Source: Gammaproteobacteria bacterium
GTDB lineage: Bacteria; Pseudomonadota; Gammaproteobacteria; Pseudomonadales; Azotimanducaceae
DNA length: 8,728 nucleotides
Assembly (NCBI GenBank): GCA_003476445.1
Contig: DMUF01000007.1
Span: forward strand, 1-8,728
Direction of reading: 5' to 3'
Below, in pieces: positions 6,745-8,728 of the stretch (position 1 is the stretch's first letter; each line of letters begins with the position of its first letter). A program made the position numbers and the translations under genes. Below the pieces are notes generated by a model. It saw nothing but the letters and a program-made list of their open reading frames with translations. It did not search any database and was not told the origin of the DNA.

Positions 6745-7590
6745 ATGATCGAGCTGACCTCTTCGGACCCGCGTCTTGGTCGGGTTGCCATTGTGTTGGT
6801 GGAACCCAGTCATCCGGGCAACATCGGCGGCGCGGCGCGCGCGATGAAGAACATGGGGCTCGCCACGCTGCGCCTTGTCAGCCCGCGGCGCTTCCCCGAT
6901 CCACAAGCAGAGTGGCGCGCGGCTGGCGCGCTCGATGTGCTCGATCAAGCCCAGGTGTTCCCGCGCCTCGACGCGGCCATTGCCGACTGTCATCACGTCA
7001 TTGGTACCGGCATGCTGGATCGTCGTATTCCCTGGCCGATCCTCGACGCCGCCGGGGCCGCGGCCGAGGTGCTCGCGCTACCGGCGGATGCTCGGGTTGC
7101 CATTGTTTTCGGCCGGGAAGCAAGCGGGCTCAATAACGATGAACTGCAGCAGTGCAACGCGCACCTGCAGATACCTTCGAGTGCAGCCTACGGATCGCTG
7201 AATCTTGCGATGGCGGTGCAGGTCGTGGCGTACGAGTTGTTCCGCCAGTCGCAGATGGGCGCGGTGGAAACGGCCGCCTGGGATCGACCGCTCGCGACAG
7301 CAGAGCACGTGCGGGGGCTGCTCGGGCATTTCGAGGAAGTGCTGATAGCGAGCGGCTTTGTGGATCGCGAGCGCCCGGGGCAGACAATGACGCGACTGCG
7401 GCGGCTCTTTCTGCGCCAGCGCCTCGATGACACCGAGGTGCAAATTCTGCGCGGCGTGCTGACCACGCTTGACCCCCGCGCAGGCGGTCAGCCTGCGGGG
7501 CCCGGGTCGGGGCGGCTTCGCGCTGAGCGGGTGGTCGCCGCAGCCGGGAATCCACCCGCTGAGGCGGTCGGGGATCCACCGGCGGAATAG
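6745..7590 (+). CDS. trmJ: tRNA (cytidine/uridine-32-2'-O)-methyltransferase TrmJ
   Basis: A SPOUT-class methyltransferase that uses S-adenosylmethionine to methylate the ribose of nucleotide 32 in several tRNAs. Motifs in order: RVAIVLVEPSHPGNIGGAAR (13-32) with RAMKNMG (32-38), VFGREASGLNNDEL (121-134), and the knot motif SLNLAMAVQVVAYE (151-164). A C-terminal helical region GHFEEVLIASGF (194-205) and MTRLRRLF (215-222) match E. coli TrmJ. The ATG at 6745 gives the expected N terminus with GGAAA a few bases upstream. In-frame ATGs at 6646 and 6703 would overlap or abut suhB and add unmatched residues. At 281 residues it is about 35 longer than the E. coli protein because of a low-complexity tail after residue 243. 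Its stop codon lies inside the IscR operator. Confidence 0.95.
   Translation: MIELTSSDPRLGRVAIVLVEPSHPGNIGGAARAMKNMGLATLRLVSPRRFPDPQAEWRAAGALDVLDQAQVFPRLDAAIADCHHVIGTGMLDRRIPWPILDAAGAAAEVLALPADARVAIVFGREASGLNNDELQQCNAHLQIPSSAAYGSLNLAMAVQVVAYELFRQSQMGAVETAAWDRPLATAEHVRGLLGHFEEVLIASGFVDRERPGQTMTRLRRLFLRQRLDDTEVQILRGVLTTLDPRAGGQPAGPGSGRLRAERVVAAAGNPPAEAVGDPPAE
7474..7501 (+). repeat. Strong GC-rich hairpin inside the 3' end of trmJ
   Basis: CGCAGGC (7479-7485) and GCCTGCG (7491-7497) form a perfect 7-bp stem around the loop GGTCA, extendable by CCC/GGG past one mismatch. It begins where homology to E. coli TrmJ ends. No T run follows, so it is not a classical intrinsic terminator in either direction. 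It might be a transcript-stabilising or attenuating structure. Confidence 0.5.
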
Positions 7591-7611
7591 TGGACCAATT
7601 TAGTCGGGTAT
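7587..7611 (+). promoter_or_regulatory. IscR operator, type 1 (Fe-S form)
   Basis: The 25-bp site starts ATAGTGGACC and ends TAGTCGGGTAT. It matches the E. coli type 1 IscR consensus (ATASYYGACTRWWWYAGTCRRSTAT, from memory) at 23 of 25 positions. The [2Fe-2S] form of IscR binds such sites to repress its own operon, so repression should ease when Fe-S clusters are scarce. The site overlaps the predicted -35 box of iscR and the last codons of trmJ. Confidence 0.88.
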
Positions 7612-7619
7612 CGCATACT
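7591..7619 (+). promoter_or_regulatory. Predicted iscR promoter
   Basis: A -35-like TGGACC (7591-7596) and a -10-like CATACT (7614-7619) are separated by 17 bp. Each matches 4 of 6 sigma-70 consensus bases. Transcription would begin near 7626, about 28 nt before the iscR ATG. The IscR operator covers the -35, the same geometry as the E. coli iscR promoter, whose -35 region reads very similarly (TTGACCAATTTA). Confidence 0.65.
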
Positions 7620-7653
7620 CGGGTCACGTCGGGATGCCATCGAAACAAGACTC

Positions 7654-8112
7654 ATGCGATTGACGACCAAGGGCCGTTACGCGGTGACCGCGATGATCGA
7701 TATCGCGCTGCATCGTGCGCAGGGTCCTGTGAGTGTCACCGAAGTCGCTGAGCGGCAAGCAATTTCCAGTGCGTATCTCGAGCAGCTCTTCAGCAAACTG
7801 AAGCGCGCGGGGCTGTTGCAGAGCGTGCGCGGACCGGGAGGTGGCTACGAGATTGCTCGCGCGCCGGCCGGCATCACGGTGGCGTCCATCATTGCTGCCG
7901 TGGGCGAGGGCGTGGATGCGACGCGGTGTCAGGGCGCCGCAGACTGTCGCGATGGCGCCACGTGTCTGACGCATGACCTCTGGTCGGCGTTGTCCCAGCA
8001 TATCGATACATTCCTCTCGGGTATCACGCTCGAATCACTCATTGCCGGCGGTGCACCGCCGACGCTCGAGCACCGTCACGCGCTGCATCTCATCGAAGCC
8101 CGGCTGGTCTGA
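7654..8112 (+). CDS. iscR: Fe-S cluster assembly regulator IscR
   Basis: A Rrf2-family transcription factor that carries a [2Fe-2S] cluster and represses the isc operon when clusters are plentiful. The 152-residue protein begins MRLTTKGRYAVTAMIDIALH. It has a winged helix-turn-helix (about 28-65, with ISSAYLEQLFSKL and the wing SVRGPGGGY) and a long dimerisation helix. The cluster ligands are Cys92, Cys98, Cys104 and His107, at exactly the E. coli numbers, inside VDATRCQGAADC...CLTH. It should therefore sense clusters normally. The C terminus is slightly shorter than that of E. coli (162). The ATG start gives the family N terminus, but its ribosome binding site is weak. The gene is preceded by its own operator and overlaps iscS by one base (TGATG). 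Confidence 0.97.
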   Translation: MRLTTKGRYAVTAMIDIALHRAQGPVSVTEVAERQAISSAYLEQLFSKLKRAGLLQSVRGPGGGYEIARAPAGITVASIIAAVGEGVDATRCQGAADCRDGATCLTHDLWSALSQHIDTFLSGITLESLIAGGAPPTLEHRHALHLIEARLV

Positions 8113-8728
8113 TGTCCCGGGTCATCTACATGGACTATGCGGCGACGACGCCGGTGGACCCGCGCGTCGCGCATCGCATGAGTGGTTGCCTCCTGGTCGA
8201 AGGAAATTTCGGCAATCCGGCGTCGCGATCTCATGTCTACGGTTGGCGCGCCGAGGAAGCCGTGGAGGAGGCGCGGGGTCAGGTTGCAGCCCTGCTCAAC
8301 GCCGATCCGCGCGAGATTGTCTGGACCTCGGGCGCGACCGAGTCGGATAACCTCGCGATCAAGGGCGTTGCGGCCGGGTCACGACGGCGGCATCTGGTCA
8401 CAAGCCGGATCGAACACAAGGCGGTGATTGATACCTGCCGCTTTCTGGAGACCCAGGGTTTCGAGGTCACGTGGCTCAACCCGGGCAGCGATGGCAGAGT
8501 CAGTGCCGACGCCGTGGCCGCCGTGTTGCGTCCCGATACGCTGCTCGTGTCTCTCATGCACGTGAACAATGAAACCGGGGTCATCAACGATCTGGCAGCG
8601 ATCGGCGCGGTCTGTCGGTCAGCGGGCGTGCTCTTCCACACCGACGCGGCCCAGAGCGCGGGCAAAGTCCCGATTGATGTGCGAACCATGCCGGTCGATC
8701 TCATCTCGCTGTCGGCACACAAGATGTA
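8112..8728 (+). CDS. iscS: Cysteine desulfurase IscS (5' part, cut by window edge)
   Basis: A pyridoxal-phosphate enzyme that takes sulfur from cysteine and passes it to IscU and to tRNA thiolation enzymes. About 205 codons are present. They begin MSRVIYMDYAATTPVDPRVA and continue through GNFGNPASRSH (31-41), TSGATESDNLAIKG (72-85), IEHKAVIDTC (100-109) with His102, MHVNNETG (149-156), and HTDAAQSAGK (176-185) with Asp178 and Gln181. SAHKM (201-205) carries Lys204, which forms the cofactor Schiff base (Lys206 in E. coli). The catalytic cysteine loop lies beyond the window. The ATG overlaps the last base of the iscR stop, indicating coupling. In related bacteria iscU, iscA, hscB, hscA and fdx follow; this cannot be seen here. 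Confidence 0.97.
   Translation, partial: MSRVIYMDYAATTPVDPRVAHRMSGCLLVEGNFGNPASRSHVYGWRAEEAVEEARGQVAALLNADPREIVWTSGATESDNLAIKGVAAGSRRRHLVTSRIEHKAVIDTCRFLETQGFEVTWLNPGSDGRVSADAVAAVLRPDTLLVSLMHVNNETGVINDLAAIGAVCRSAGVLFHTDAAQSAGKVPIDVRTMPVDLISLSAHKM

Noticed and set aside
1..8728. CRISPR arrays, insertion sequences, prophage or defence genes
   Set aside because: No spaced repeats, transposase, integrase or defence-like protein is seen. Apart from the intron and the short spacers the window is filled with conserved housekeeping genes.

Overview
The window is a GC-rich bacterial chromosome segment carrying conserved housekeeping genes. Gene content, order and protein sequences all point to a gammaproteobacterium. 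The order tRNA-Leu / queA-tgt-yajC-secD-secF / suhB / trmJ / iscR-iscS resembles the arrangement I recall in Pseudomonas-like genomes, but without a cysE between trmJ and iscR. In E. coli the sec cluster and the suhB-trmJ-isc cluster lie apart on the chromosome. I cannot name the genus.

Layout. On the minus strand at 21-339 lies a tRNA-Leu gene interrupted in its anticodon loop by a 232-nt group I intron (73-304). The exons join into an 87-nt tRNA with anticodon CAA. A 180-bp spacer containing a perfect 16-bp palindrome separates it from the plus-strand cluster queA (520-1569), tgt (1566-2684), yajC (2671-3006), secD (3009-4925) and secF (4922-5857). These genes overlap or nearly touch, so one transcript is likely. 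suhB (5870-6670, minus) converges on secF with a 12-bp gap and diverges from trmJ (6745-7590, plus). A near-consensus IscR operator overlaps the trmJ stop codon and sits in the iscR promoter. iscR (7654-8112) follows, then iscS, which starts at 8112 and runs off the right edge.

How the genes work together. QueA and Tgt act in queuosine modification of the tRNA wobble base. TrmJ methylates tRNA position 32, and the split tRNA-Leu adds an RNA-processing step at the same anticodon loop. YajC, SecD and SecF are the accessory Sec translocon complex. IscR is an Fe-S-sensing repressor that would control itself and the downstream isc operon, beginning with the cysteine desulfurase IscS.

The most notable element is the intron. 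It resembles the cyanobacterial tRNA-Leu(UAA) intron in its core, but here it splits a CAA anticodon, and its 5' splice site appears to use a C-G pair instead of the near-universal U-G wobble. Everything else is largely ordinary core genome, with smaller oddities: a TrmJ C-terminal tail, a SecD N-terminal extension and the palindrome.
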